Source: Oscillospiraceae bacterium | Lineage (GTDB): Bacteria > Bacillota > Clostridia > Oscillospirales > Ruminococcaceae | Assembly (NCBI GenBank): GCA_004555865.1 | Contig: SFJO01000011.1 | Span: 1-64,000 of the forward strand | DNA length: 64,000 nucleotides | Direction of reading: 5' to 3' | Shown: piece after piece, positions 8,265-16,405 of the stretch | Position numbering within the stretch: the first letter of the stretch is position 1 | Layout: every line of letters begins with the position of its first letter | The notes under the pieces: model-generated | Databases searched by the model: none | What the model was told of the DNA's origin: nothing | Seen by the model: the letters and a program-made list of their open reading frames with translations, nothing else | Program-made: the position numbers and the translations under genes

Positions 8265-9293
8265 ATGGCAGTTAAAGTTGCGATCAATGGTTTCGGCCGC
8301 ATCGGCCGCCTGGCTTTCCGTCAGATGTTTGAGGCTGAGGGCTACGAGGTTGTGGCCATCAACGACCTGACCAGCCCTGCGATGCTGGCTCACCTGCTGA
8401 AGTACGACACCGCTCAGGGCAGCTTCCTGGGCAAGATCGGCGAGAACAAGCACACCGTCGAGGCCGGCGATGATTACATCGTGGTGGACGGCAAGAAGAT
8501 CACCATCTATGCCAAGGCCAACGCTGCCGAGCTGCCTTGGGGCGAGATCGGTGTGGACGTGGTGCTGGAGTGCACCGGCTTCTACACCAGCAAGGCCAAG
8601 GCTCAGGCTCACATTGATGCCGGCGCCAAGAAGGTCGTTATCTCCGCTCCTGCCGGCAACGATCTGAAGACCATCGTGTACAGCGTGAACGAGAATACCC
8701 TGACCGCTGAGGATCAGATCATCTCCGCTGCTTCCTGCACCACCAACTGCCTGGCCCCCATGGCCGACACCCTGAACAAGACCTATCCCATCGTCTCCGG
8801 CATCATGACCACCGTTCATGCTTACACCGGCGATCAGATGATCCTGGATGGCCCCCAGCGCAAGGGTGACAAGCGCCGTGCCCGCGCCGGCGCCCAGAAC
8901 ATCGTTCCCAACAGCACCGGTGCTGCCAAGGCCATCGGCCTGGTCATCCCCGAGCTGAACGGCAAGCTGATCGGTTCCGCTCAGCGCGTGCCTGTTCCCA
9001 CCGGCTCCACCACCATTCTGGTGGCCGTTGTCAAGGGCAAGGATGTAACCAAGGAGTCCATCAATGCCGCCATGAAGGCCGCTCAGAGCCAGAGCTTCGG
9101 CTACAACGAGGAGGAGATCGTTTCTTCCGACGTGATCGGCATGAAGTACGGCAGCCTGTTCGATGCCACCCAGACCATGGTTACCAAGATCGACGACGAC
9201 ACCTTCCAGGTGCAGGTCGTGTCCTGGTACGACAACGAGAACAGCTACACCAGCCAGATGGTTCGCACCATTAAGTACTTCGCTGAGCTGTAA
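8265..9293 (+). CDS. gapA: glyceraldehyde-3-phosphate dehydrogenase, type I
   Basis: Glycolytic NAD-dependent enzyme oxidising glyceraldehyde-3-phosphate to 1,3-bisphosphoglycerate. 342 residues. The Rossmann start INGFGRIGRLAFRQ, the catalytic Cys at about 158 in SAASCTTNCLAP, the following HAYTGDQ, and the WYDNENSY end are all present. GGGAGG precedes the ATG. Codon use is strongly biased toward the preferred set (for example AAG, CTG, GGC), as expected for a highly expressed gene. It is a single-gene unit with its own promoter and terminator. Confidence 0.98.
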   Translation: MAVKVAINGFGRIGRLAFRQMFEAEGYEVVAINDLTSPAMLAHLLKYDTAQGSFLGKIGENKHTVEAGDDYIVVDGKKITIYAKANAAELPWGEIGVDVVLECTGFYTSKAKAQAHIDAGAKKVVISAPAGNDLKTIVYSVNENTLTAEDQIISAASCTTNCLAPMADTLNKTYPIVSGIMTTVHAYTGDQMILDGPQRKGDKRRARAGAQNIVPNSTGAAKAIGLVIPELNGKLIGSAQRVPVPTGSTTILVAVVKGKDVTKESINAAMKAAQSQSFGYNEEEIVSSDVIGMKYGSLFDATQTMVTKIDDDTFQVQVVSWYDNENSYTSQMVRTIKYFAEL

Positions 9294-9370
9294 TCAACGC
9301 ACAGGCTGAAATGCTGCGCAAAATGCCCGGCCCGAAAAGAACGAGCGGGCGATGAGCAAAGGCATAATTT

Positions 9371-9416
9371 AGGCCCCCCGGCGTGACGCTTCGTCACACC
9401 GGGGGGCCTTTGTTTG
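9371..9416 (+). terminator. gapA terminator
   Basis: A strong GC stem (aggccccccgg with its complement, extended by tgacg/cgtca) followed by tttgttt. Confidence 0.9.
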
Positions 9417-9440
9417 TGAGTGTATACCTTTGGGTTGTCA

Positions 9441-9668
9441 TCAGCCGTACCATTCTTTGCGGAGCGTTTGGGCTGCGTCCTGATACAAAGAGAGCCCGGC
9501 TTTGGCCAGAACCGGGCCGCGGCGGCTGCGGCCGAACCGCTTCACGCCGAGAGAGCCCTCCCGGCGCATGATCGGCTTGATGACCGCCGTAGGCGTTATG
9601 CGGCGCATTTCGGCGGCCTCGCTGAAGCTGCCCGCATCTGCCGCACGGAGAAATACTACCCGCTGCGG
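9441..9668 (-). pseudogene. LysR-type regulator, N-terminal domain remnant
   Basis: The minus-strand frame reads FLRAADAGSFSEAAEMRRIT, then PTAVIKPIMRREGSLGVKRF and RSRRGPVLAKAGLSLYQDA before a TGA at 9441-9443. This is the winged helix-turn-helix and start of the linker helix of a LysR-type regulator. The first residues and start codon are missing, the effector domain (about 200 residues) is absent, and recognition-region residues look eroded. It lies immediately downstream of the XRE remnant. A dead fragment is the best reading. Confidence 0.65.
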
Positions 9669-9672
9669 GGCG

Positions 9673-9998
9673 TTAATCCAAAGAGCCGAGATAGACGGCC
9701 AGTAGCGTCAGCGCCGTGGCCTGCTGCTGCGGGGTGCAGCGGTGCAGCCGGGCCAGCAGTTCGCTTTCCGGCAGCGGGGCGTCCAACTCGCTTACCAGAA
9801 TTTCATCCGGTGTGGCACCGTATACCCGGCAGATGTGCAGCAGAGTTTCCAAACGCATGTTGACGGTGCCGCGTTCAATGTCCGCATAGGTGCGGTCCGA
9901 AAGGCCGGCCAGTTCCGCCACCTCAGCCTGGGTAAGCCCCGCTTTTTGCGCATGGTCAATAAGCGGTTGCCGATGGTACGCCGGTCAAAAATAAGCAC
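9673..9998 (-). pseudogene. XRE-family regulator with a one-base frameshift
   Basis: GTG at 9998 is preceded by AAGGAG and reads IGNRLLTMRKKRGL. The natural continuation, TQAEVAELAGLSDRTYADIE and RGTVNMRLETLLHICRVYG, is found only in another frame, down to TAA at 9673. Adding one G to the four-G run (C run 9937-9940 on plus) would restore a single 109-residue helix-turn-helix protein. So this is either a genuine loss-of-function indel or a sequencing or assembly error at a homopolymer. Confidence 0.8.
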
Positions 9999-10048
9999 AA
10001 AACCACTCCTTTGTTGCCTCTATATAGGAATCGTAGTTCCGGATAGAG

Positions 10049-10114
10049 TTGACAAATAGGAGCTTTACATACATAATTACAGGGAGAAAAGTTCTTAAAA
10101 TCGAGTTTTAAGAA
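10049..10114 (+). promoter_or_regulatory. TTGACA promoter candidate and AT-rich palindrome
   Basis: TTGACA (10049-10054) and CATAAT (10072-10077) are 17 apart. Just downstream is a perfect 9-bp inverted repeat, ttcttaaaa/ttttaagaa with a 5-base spacer (10092-10114), placed like an operator. The rest of the gap between the XRE remnant and the Crp-like gene (9999-10384) shows no gene. Confidence 0.4.
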
Positions 10115-10300
10115 AGAAAACGCACAAAGGTCGGCACACACAGGGCGGCTGCTGTAAGTGTCGGAATGGAAGAAGGCGGCCTTGCATACTGATTGGCGAT
10201 GCTTCGTGTGTTTTTGCGGTCTGTTGGCGTGATTGTATAAAAATCAAAGGTAAAATGATAAAAATTAACGTAAAATAATACTTTTGAGCCGAAAATATGG

Positions 10301-10306
10301 TATAAT
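10301..10306 (+). promoter_or_regulatory. -10 element before the Crp/Fnr gene
   Basis: A consensus TATAAT at 10301-10306 lies 78 bases before the GTG start. The -35 region (around 10278) is AT-rich but weak. Confidence 0.5.
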
Positions 10307-10384
10307 CACACTGCAGTTTTACATTATAATAAAACAACGAAGAAAGCGGCCCCGACCGGAACGAGCGGGCGAGAAGGTGATGCT

Positions 10385-10996
10385 GTGGACGTTCAGACAT
10401 TTTGTGCCCAGGTTCTGAAAGTGACCGAGCCGGAGGCACTCCGGCAGTGCATCGGCGCCATTCGGGTGCTGAACCTGCACAAGGGGCAGGTGCTGCTGGC
10501 CTGCGGCGAACCAGTCATGGATGTGTATTTCATCAAGCAGGGTGTGCTGCGCGGCTACTATTTTGACGAGAACGGCCGGGAGATCACCGAGTGCATTTCC
10601 GGTACCCCGGGTATGGCGTTTATGCCCGGCTTCGATTGGCATGAGCCGGCCCGAATCAACATCGGCGCGGCGGCCGCAGGCACCCAGGTATTTGCCATTC
10701 CGGTGGAGCTGGCGGATGCCATGATGGCCAACCGGCCGGAGACCCGGCAGATTTATGTGGAACAGATAAAGCTTGCGGGCGAGATACACCTGAAAGCGCG
10801 CAATGCCCTGCTGGAAGGGGCAGCGCTGCAGCGCTACCAGTGGTTCCTCCAGAACTATCCCGGTGTGGCCGATCAGGTCAGCGGCAAGATCATCGCCTCG
10901 TTCCTGGGCATTACGCCGGTTACGCTCAGCCGTCTGCGCCGCAGTATGCGGCAGAAGGCGCAGGAACAGGGCGGCGGGCGGAAAGACCCAACGTAA
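10385..10996 (+). CDS. Crp/Fnr-family transcription regulator
   Basis: 203 residues with a cyclic-nucleotide-binding-type jelly roll (about 20-120; VLLACGEPVMDVYFIKQGVL is the characteristic beginning) and a C-terminal winged helix with GKIIASFLGITPVTLSRLRR as the recognition region. The cysteines present do not form an Fnr iron-sulfur pattern, and the Crp cAMP pocket motif is not clear, so the effector is unknown. Start is GTG at 10385 with GAAGG upstream. It is a single-gene unit next to two dead regulators. Confidence 0.85.
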   Translation: MDVQTFCAQVLKVTEPEALRQCIGAIRVLNLHKGQVLLACGEPVMDVYFIKQGVLRGYYFDENGREITECISGTPGMAFMPGFDWHEPARINIGAAAAGTQVFAIPVELADAMMANRPETRQIYVEQIKLAGEIHLKARNALLEGAALQRYQWFLQNYPGVADQVSGKIIASFLGITPVTLSRLRRSMRQKAQEQGGGRKDPT

Positions 10997-11039
10997 TACG
11001 CCGGTCACCGGCCGGCTGCGAAAAAGTACAACGAGAAAA

Positions 11040-11081
11040 CGGACGGAATCCATCTCGCGGGGAGGGTTCCGTCCGCTTTTT
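11040..11081 (+). terminator. terminator after the Crp/Fnr gene
   Basis: Stem cggacggaa/ttccgtccg with an 18-base apical region, followed by cttttt. Confidence 0.85.
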
Positions 11082-11141
11082 GTCCATATTTCTTCAGCTG
11101 GCGGGCATGCGCGGAAACGCAGAATAGTTTGTCAGCCTGTG

Positions 11142-11170
11142 TTGACAAGCATGCGATGGAATGCTACACT
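11142..11170 (+). promoter_or_regulatory. feoAB promoter
   Basis: Consensus TTGACA (11142-11147) and TACACT (11165-11170) with a 17-base spacer. Confidence 0.8.
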
Positions 11171-11179
11171 AAATCCATG

Positions 11180-11199
11180 TTGTTAGACAACGCTAACAA
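11180..11199 (+). promoter_or_regulatory. palindromic operator at the feoAB start site
   Basis: TTGTTAG, six bases, CTAACAA: a perfect 7-bp inverted repeat starting about ten bases after the -10, overlapping the expected transcription start. TTAG...CTAA half-sites resemble DtxR/IdeR/MntR-type boxes, which fits repression of iron uptake by a metalloregulator. The regulator itself is not in the window. Confidence 0.6.
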
Positions 11200-11238
11200 A
11201 CGCGGCTGAGATCATTGAACAAGGAACGTGAAACAAAA

Positions 11239-13629
11239 ATGAAGTTGAGTGAGCTTTCGGTGGGGCGCTGTGCCACCATCCGTGCCGTAGGGGGCACGGG
11301 GGCGCTGCGCCGCCACCTGCTGGATATGGGGCTTACCCCTGGCACCGCAGTGACCCTGCGCAAAACGGCCCCGATGGGAGACCCGGTGGAATTGGAACTG
11401 CGTGGGTATGAGCTGACCCTGCGCCTGGCAGATGCCGAGAACATTGAAATTGCGGATGAACGTGCCCCCGCTCCGCTGGTCAGGCCGCGCCATTCCGACC
11501 GCCATGCACCCCAGGTGCATCCGGGTGCGGGTGAGATGAATGCCCGCCACCGGGAAGAAGAGCACGGCCGGGCCGCCATTCCGGACGGGACCCCGCTGGT
11601 GTTTGCCCTTGCAGGCAACCAGAACTGCGGCAAAACCACCCTGTTCAACCAGCTCACCGGCTCCAACCAGCACGTGGGCAACTTCCCCGGTGTAACGGTG
11701 GACCGAAAGGACGGCAAGATCCGCAGCCATATGGAGGCCACCGTGGTGGACCTGCCCGGCATTTACAGCCTGTCGCCCTATTCCAATGAAGAGATCGTGA
11801 CCCGGGACTTTTTGCTGAAGGAAAAGCCCCAGGGCATCATCAACATTGTGGACGCCACCAACATTGAGCGCAACCTCTACCTGACGCTGCAGCTGCTGGA
11901 ACTGGGCATTCCCATGGTGCTGGCCCTGAATATGATGGATGAGGTGCGGGCCAACGGCGGCACCGTGATGGTCAACGCGCTGGAGGCGGAGCTGGGCATT
12001 CCGGTCATTCCCATCAGTGCGGCAAAAAACGAGGGCATTGATGAACTGATCCGCCATGCGCTGCACGTGGCCCATTATCAGGAAAAGCCTGCCCGCACGG
12101 ATTTCTGCCGGGAGGACGGCGACAACGACGGCAGCGACGCGGTGCACCGATGCATTCACGCCATTATGCACCAGATCGACGATCACGCCAAACGGGCGGG
12201 AATTCCCGTGCGCTTTGCGGCGGCCAAGCTGGTGGAGGGGGACGGCCCCATTCTGGAAAGCCTGCACCTTTCGGAAAACGAAAAGGAGCTGCTGGAGCAC
12301 GCCCTGGTGCAGCTGGAAGAAGAGACCGGAACCGACCGGGAGAGCGCCCTGTGCGACACCCGGTACGATTTCATCAGCCACCTGTGCGAAGATACGGTGG
12401 TCAAGCCTCACGAGAGTAAGGAGCACGCCCGCAGCGTGGCCCTTGATAAGGTGTTGACGGGCAAGTATTTTGCAATACCGGTGTTTCTGTGCATCATGGG
12501 TCTGGTGTTCTGGCTGACCTTCGGCAGCGTGGGCGCCTTTTTGAGCGACCTGCTCAGCGCCGGCATTGACTGGGTGACCGCCTGCGCCGATCAGGCCCTG
12601 ACCAATTACGGAATCAACCCGGTAGTGCACAGCCTGGTGATCGACGGCGTATTTGCGGGTGTGGGCAGCGTGCTCAGCTTCCTGCCGGTCATTCTGGTGC
12701 TGTTTTTCTTTTTGTCCATTCTGGAAGATTCCGGCTACATGGCCCGCGTGGCCTTTGTGATGGACAAGCTGCTGCGCCGCATCGGACTTTCCGGCCGTAG
12801 CTTTGTGCCCATGCTCATCGGCTTTGGATGCAGCGTACCCGCCATCATGGCCACCCGCACCCTCTCCAGCGAGCGGGACCGGAAAATGACCATTCTGCTC
12901 ACCCCCTTCATGAGCTGCTCGGCCAAGCTGCCCATCTACGGGATGTTTACCATGGCGTTCTTTCCGCACCATCGTGCACTGGTGATGATCGGCCTGTATG
13001 TGCTGGGCATGGCGGTGGGTGTGCTGTTCGGCCTGCTGCTGAAAAATACCGTGTATCAGGGGGAGCCGGTGCCCTTTGTGATGGAGCTTCCCAATTACCG
13101 GCTGCCCTCGCCCCGCAGCGTGGGCCAGCTGATGTGGGAAAAAGCCAAGGACTTTTTGACCCGCGCCTTCACCGTGATCTTTGTTGCAACCATCATCATT
13201 TGGTTCCTGCAGACCTTTGACACCCGCCTGAACGTGGTGGCGGACAGCAGCCAGAGCCTGCTTGCCCTGCTGGGCAGCCTGATTGCGCCGGTTTTGGCCC
13301 CGCTGGGCTTCGGCGATTGGCGGGTGAGCACGGCCCTCATCACCGGCTTTACCGCCAAGGAAACGGTGGTGAGCACCCTGGCCGTGCTGACGGGGGCTTC
13401 CATCAGCACTCTGCCCCAGACCCTGAGCAGCCTGTTCACCCCGTTCAGCGCGCTGGTTTTCCTGGTGTTTACCCTGTTGTATACGCCCTGCGTGGCGGCG
13501 ATTGCCGCCGTGCGACGTGAGGCGGGAACCCGCCGCGCCGCCGTGCAGGTGTGCGTGTTGCAATGCGCTATTGCGTGGGCCGTGGCATTTGTGGTAAAAT
13601 TGGTTGGGACTTTGATGGGCCTAGCCTGA
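11239..13629 (+). CDS. feoB: FeoA-FeoB fusion, ferrous iron transporter
   Basis: 796 residues from the ATG at 11239. An N-terminal FeoA SH3-like domain (about 1-75, starting MKLSELSVGRCATIRAVGG) is joined by a His-rich linker to the FeoB G domain: P-loop GNQNCGKTTL, VGNFPGVT, DLPGIYSL and NMMD. Next come the helical GDI region and a transmembrane core with the conserved FGCSVPAIMATRT and FMSCSAKLPIYG segments, which carry the transport cysteines. It imports Fe(II) across the membrane. A TTG at 11215 in frame is possible but would precede the FeoA domain. The 55-residue partner follows. Regulation is probably by iron through the upstream palindrome. Confidence 0.95.
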   Translation: MKLSELSVGRCATIRAVGGTGALRRHLLDMGLTPGTAVTLRKTAPMGDPVELELRGYELTLRLADAENIEIADERAPAPLVRPRHSDRHAPQVHPGAGEMNARHREEEHGRAAIPDGTPLVFALAGNQNCGKTTLFNQLTGSNQHVGNFPGVTVDRKDGKIRSHMEATVVDLPGIYSLSPYSNEEIVTRDFLLKEKPQGIINIVDATNIERNLYLTLQLLELGIPMVLALNMMDEVRANGGTVMVNALEAELGIPVIPISAAKNEGIDELIRHALHVAHYQEKPARTDFCREDGDNDGSDAVHRCIHAIMHQIDDHAKRAGIPVRFAAAKLVEGDGPILESLHLSENEKELLEHALVQLEEETGTDRESALCDTRYDFISHLCEDTVVKPHESKEHARSVALDKVLTGKYFAIPVFLCIMGLVFWLTFGSVGAFLSDLLSAGIDWVTACADQALTNYGINPVVHSLVIDGVFAGVGSVLSFLPVILVLFFFLSILEDSGYMARVAFVMDKLLRRIGLSGRSFVPMLIGFGCSVPAIMATRTLSSERDRKMTILLTPFMSCSAKLPIYGMFTMAFFPHHRALVMIGLYVLGMAVGVLFGLLLKNTVYQGEPVPFVMELPNYRLPSPRSVGQLMWEKAKDFLTRAFTVIFVATIIIWFLQTFDTRLNVVADSSQSLLALLGSLIAPVLAPLGFGDWRVSTALITGFTAKETVVSTLAVLTGASISTLPQTLSSLFTPFSALVFLVFTLLYTPCVAAIAAVRREAGTRRAAVQVCVLQCAIAWAVAFVVKLVGTLMGLA

Positions 13630-13692
13630 GTGCCGGGCCGAAGGTTCCCTGCGCGGCTGAGGCCGTGCAGACCAGAAAAGAGGGTACGGTAA

Positions 13693-13860
13693 ATGAACAT
13701 TCAAAGCATTCTGGTGCTGGCAGGGCTGGTCGTATTTTTTGTGCTGGCCATTGCCTGGATCTCGAAAAACGGCGGTTGGCAGGGCGGCGGCTGCGGCGGG
13801 GATTGCTCCCACTGCGCCAGCCACTGCGATGACCCCGAAAAGGCCAAAAAGGCAAAATAA
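13693..13860 (+). CDS. FeoB-associated Cys-rich membrane protein
   Basis: A 55-residue protein. One transmembrane helix (about residues 5-24, ILVLAGLVVFFVLAIAW) is followed by a Cys-rich tail, CGGDCSHCASHC, and a lysine-rich end. This is the pattern of the small FeoB-associated proteins found next to feoB in Firmicutes, sometimes compared with FeoC; whether they handle iron or stabilise FeoB is not settled. AGAGGG precedes the ATG, 63 bases after feoB and before a shared terminator, so it is co-transcribed. Confidence 0.85.
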   Translation: MNIQSILVLAGLVVFFVLAIAWISKNGGWQGGGCGGDCSHCASHCDDPEKAKKAK

Positions 13861-13871
13861 AACCACAAAAG

Positions 13872-13915
13872 CAGGCGAGGGGCTTCCCGTTTGGGGAGGC
13901 TCCTCACCTGTTTTT
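13872..13915 (+). terminator. feo operon terminator
   Basis: A long stem from caggcgagg to cctcacctg (with G-T pairs), then five T. Confidence 0.85.
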
Positions 13916-13990
13916 ACATGGAAAATCACCGGCGGGCAGGGCCGGGATGAAATTGCCGATAAAATGCTGCATACTGCGATAAAACGATGA

Positions 13991-14215
13991 TTGACAAAAA
14001 ACAAATTGGAAATCTAATGCTGCGATATACAGAACGCAATATTTAGGAGCTTTGAAGGCGTTCCTTGAGTACGCATTCAAAGCGAACTTCGGCGCTTATC
14101 CGCTCGGGTGCTCCGTCAGCAGTGGGGCCCACACGTCTGGCGGCAGTGCAGCTGGGACAAGTGGCCGCGCTGCGGGGCAGGAAACGATGTTTTAAACAGC
14201 TGCGGTGAATATATA
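13991..14215 (+). other. possible small structured RNA with its own promoter
   Basis: TTGACA (13991-13996) and TCTAAT (14013-14018) are 16 apart, followed by DNA with nested stems: gctttgaa/ttcaaagc (14049-14056 with 14076-14083) enclosing gcgt/acgc, then GC-rich hairpins up to about 14185. No ORF with a ribosome site is present on either strand. I could not match it to tmRNA, RNase P, SRP or 6S. The remaining gap to 14490 shows nothing I can name. Confidence 0.35.
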
Positions 14216-14499
14216 TACAAGGCATGCCGACAAATTGCATAAACAGTCATTTCAACGGTGCGGGCACACCGCCTCTTTAACGTCAAAAAGTAACGGCCGG
14301 AACCCCGAAGGCCATGTTGCGGGATTGAAGGATACGGCAGGGAAGGCCCGCGCAGGAAAACCAAAGGGAAAACGCACTTGCGCCGAAAAAAGAGAGACGG
14401 AAATGCGTGCAGAAAAAGAAAACTGCGCAAAAGCTGGGGGAACATTGAAGCCTGGTTTGTGCAAAACGCGAAAACTATGACCGAAAGCATAAAAATTCA

Positions 14500-14528
14500 T
14501 TGACAGAGAATAAATATACAGCTATACT
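14500..14528 (+). promoter_or_regulatory. promoter of the amino-acid ABC transporter
   Basis: Consensus TTGACA (14500-14505) and TATACT (14523-14528), spacer 17. It gives an untranslated leader of about 155 bases with a GC-rich hairpin near 14615-14650. Confidence 0.8.
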
Positions 14529-14689
14529 AGGAGACAGTTCCACATGGGGCTTGCGCCGAATGAGGGTTTGACGCTGAAAGGCTCGTTGGGGAACGGAAGA
14601 ATCGGACGGCCACAGGGCAGACGGGCACGCTTCGGCGACCCTGCCGCCGCAAATGGGGCCGCCGAAGAAGAAAGAGGAGTGTTTTACTT

Positions 14690-15541
14690 ATGAAAAAGTT
14701 TGTTGCTTTGATGCTGGGCCTGACCATGGCCCTGAGCCTGGCCGCCTGCGGCGGCAGCGCTTCTTCCAGCGCCGCTGCTTCTTCTGAGGCCGCTTCTTCC
14801 GAAGCTGCTGGCAAGCAGACCATCTTCAGCCTGGACGACATGGCCGACAAGACCGTGGGCGTGCAGCTGGGCACCACCGGTGATATCTACATGAGCGATG
14901 CCGTGGGCAACGCCGACGACCTGAACATTGCAGGCGTGGAAGAGTACAACAAGGCTGCTGACGCGGTGCAGGCTCTGCTGAGCGGCAAGATCGACGCCGT
15001 GTGCATCGACGACCAGGTGGCCAAGAACTTTGTGGCCGCCAACCCGGACAGTCTGGTGGTTCTGGACACCCCCTACGCCACCGAGGACTATGCTGCCTGT
15101 GTTGCCAAGGGCAACGATCAGCTGACCGAGGCCATGAATGCGGCCATCGCCGAGCTGAAGAACAACGGCACCCTGGACGCCATCCTGGATAAGTACATCA
15201 ACAAGACCGAGGGTGCGGTCGGTTACGTTACCCCCGAGGGCACCGAGTACCCCAATGGTGAGCTGACCATGGCCACCAACGCCACCTTCGAGCCTTACGA
15301 GTACATCCAGAATGGCGAGGTTATCGGCCTGGATGTGGATTTCGCCAAGGCCATCTGCGACCAGATGGGTTACAAGCTGCATGTGGAGGATATGGAGTTT
15401 GACGCCATCATCCCCGCTGTGCAGTCCGGCAAGGCTGACTTCGGTATGGCCGGCATGACTGTTACCCCTGAGCGTGCCGAGAGCATCAACTTCACTGACA
15501 GCTACTGCACCGGCGTTCAGAGCATTATCGTGCTGAAGTAA
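14690..15541 (+). CDS. amino-acid ABC transporter binding lipoprotein, circularly permuted
   Basis: 283 residues. A lipoprotein signal with lipobox LAAC (Cys 20) and a Ser/Ala/Glu linker (21-43) come first. Next is what is normally the second half of a GlnH/SBP_bac_3 protein (about 46-170: DMADKTVGVQLGTTGD ... ALLSGKIDAVCIDD ... ELKNNGTLDAILDKYI). A linker (171-189) leads to the normal first half (190-283: GELTMATNATFEPYEY ... GLDVDFAKAICDQMGY ... GMAGMTVTPERAESINFTD ... VLK). The lobes are therefore in swapped order. Expected ligand residues remain: the Thr and Arg of TVTPER and an Asp in CIDD. Permease and ATPase follow. Substrate is probably a polar amino acid. Confidence 0.9.
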   Translation: MKKFVALMLGLTMALSLAACGGSASSSAAASSEAASSEAAGKQTIFSLDDMADKTVGVQLGTTGDIYMSDAVGNADDLNIAGVEEYNKAADAVQALLSGKIDAVCIDDQVAKNFVAANPDSLVVLDTPYATEDYAACVAKGNDQLTEAMNAAIAELKNNGTLDAILDKYINKTEGAVGYVTPEGTEYPNGELTMATNATFEPYEYIQNGEVIGLDVDFAKAICDQMGYKLHVEDMEFDAIIPAVQSGKADFGMAGMTVTPERAESINFTDSYCTGVQSIIVLK

Positions 15542-15558
15542 CCTTATTAAAAAGAGAC

Positions 15559-15593
15559 AGGGCCAGGGCGCTTTCGGTGCTCTGCCCCTTTTT
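15559..15593 (+). terminator. terminator between binding protein and permease
   Basis: An imperfect 13-bp stem (agggccagggcgc with the segment ending ctctgcccct) followed by five T. It probably gives more binding protein than permease from one promoter. Confidence 0.75.
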
Positions 15594-15691
15594 CTGTTCT
15601 TATCACAAAGGCACTGCCGCAGATGAACGACCCCCGCATACGGATGGTAAAATTTGCGCGGTTCCGCCCAAAACAAAGGAGGATGCCCGCC

Positions 15692-16405
15692 ATGCAGGAT
15701 CTATGGCAAAACTTGGTGAAGCAGTTCACCGCCACCTTTATCACAGAGCAGCGCTACATGCTGTTCCTGAATGGTTTGAAAACTACGCTGACCATCACGT
15801 TCTGCGCAGCGCTTCTGGGCATCGTGCTTGGGTTCCTGATTGCGTACTGCCGCACCACCTATGAGCGCACCCTGCGCCGGGGCCCGCTGCTGAAATTTCT
15901 GAACTTTCTGTGCAACGTGTATCTGACGGTCATCCGCGGCACCCCCACCATGATTCAGGTGCTGATCATGTATTTTGTCATCTTCGGTTCGGTGAAGATC
16001 GACAAGGTGCCGGTTGCGGTGCTGGCGTTTGGCATGAACAGCGGTGCCTATGTGGCCGAGATCTTCCGCGGCGGCATCATGAGCATTGACTACGGCCAGA
16101 TGGAGGCCGCCCGCAGCCTGGGCCTGAATTACACTCAGGCCACCTGGCGGGTCATTCTGCCCCAGACAATCAAGAACGTGTTCCCTTCGCTGGGCAACGA
16201 GCTGATTGTGCTTTTGAAGGAAACCTCCATCAGCGGCTACATTGCCCTGCAGGACCTGACCAAGGCCGGTGACATTGTGCGCAGCCGCACCTACAGCGCT
16301 TTCTTCCCCTACATTTCGGTGGCGGCAATCTATCTGGTGCTGGTTCTGATTTTGGAGAAGATTCTGGGCAACATTGAAGGGAGGCTGGCTGCAAGTGACC
16401 GATAA
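15692..16405 (+). CDS. amino-acid ABC transporter permease
   Basis: 237 residues from the ATG at 15692, which sits 9 bases after AAAGGAGG; the ATG at 15683 abuts the site and is too close. It has about five transmembrane helices. The FLNGLKTTLTITFCAALLG start and the ATP-binding-protein contact loop MEAARSLGLNYTQATWRVIL are typical of HisM/GlnP-type polar amino-acid permeases. It pairs as a homodimer or heterodimer with the ATPase encoded 11 bases overlapping downstream. No second permease gene is present, so a homodimer is likely. Confidence 0.92.
   Translation: MQDLWQNLVKQFTATFITEQRYMLFLNGLKTTLTITFCAALLGIVLGFLIAYCRTTYERTLRRGPLLKFLNFLCNVYLTVIRGTPTMIQVLIMYFVIFGSVKIDKVPVAVLAFGMNSGAYVAEIFRGGIMSIDYGQMEAARSLGLNYTQATWRVILPQTIKNVFPSLGNELIVLLKETSISGYIALQDLTKAGDIVRSRTYSAFFPYISVAAIYLVLVLILEKILGNIEGRLAASDR

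Noticed and set aside
9673..9998. Programmed frameshift in the XRE gene
   Set aside because: The GGGG run lacks a slippery heptamer or stimulator that I can see; decay or sequence error is simpler.
11212..13563. A 783-codon minus-strand frame across feoAB
   Set aside because: Antisense shadow of a recognised gene, His/Gln-rich translation, no start signals.
14690..15541. Binding protein as a frameshift or simple truncation product
   Set aside because: One frame runs from lipobox to stop with both lobes complete; only the order differs.
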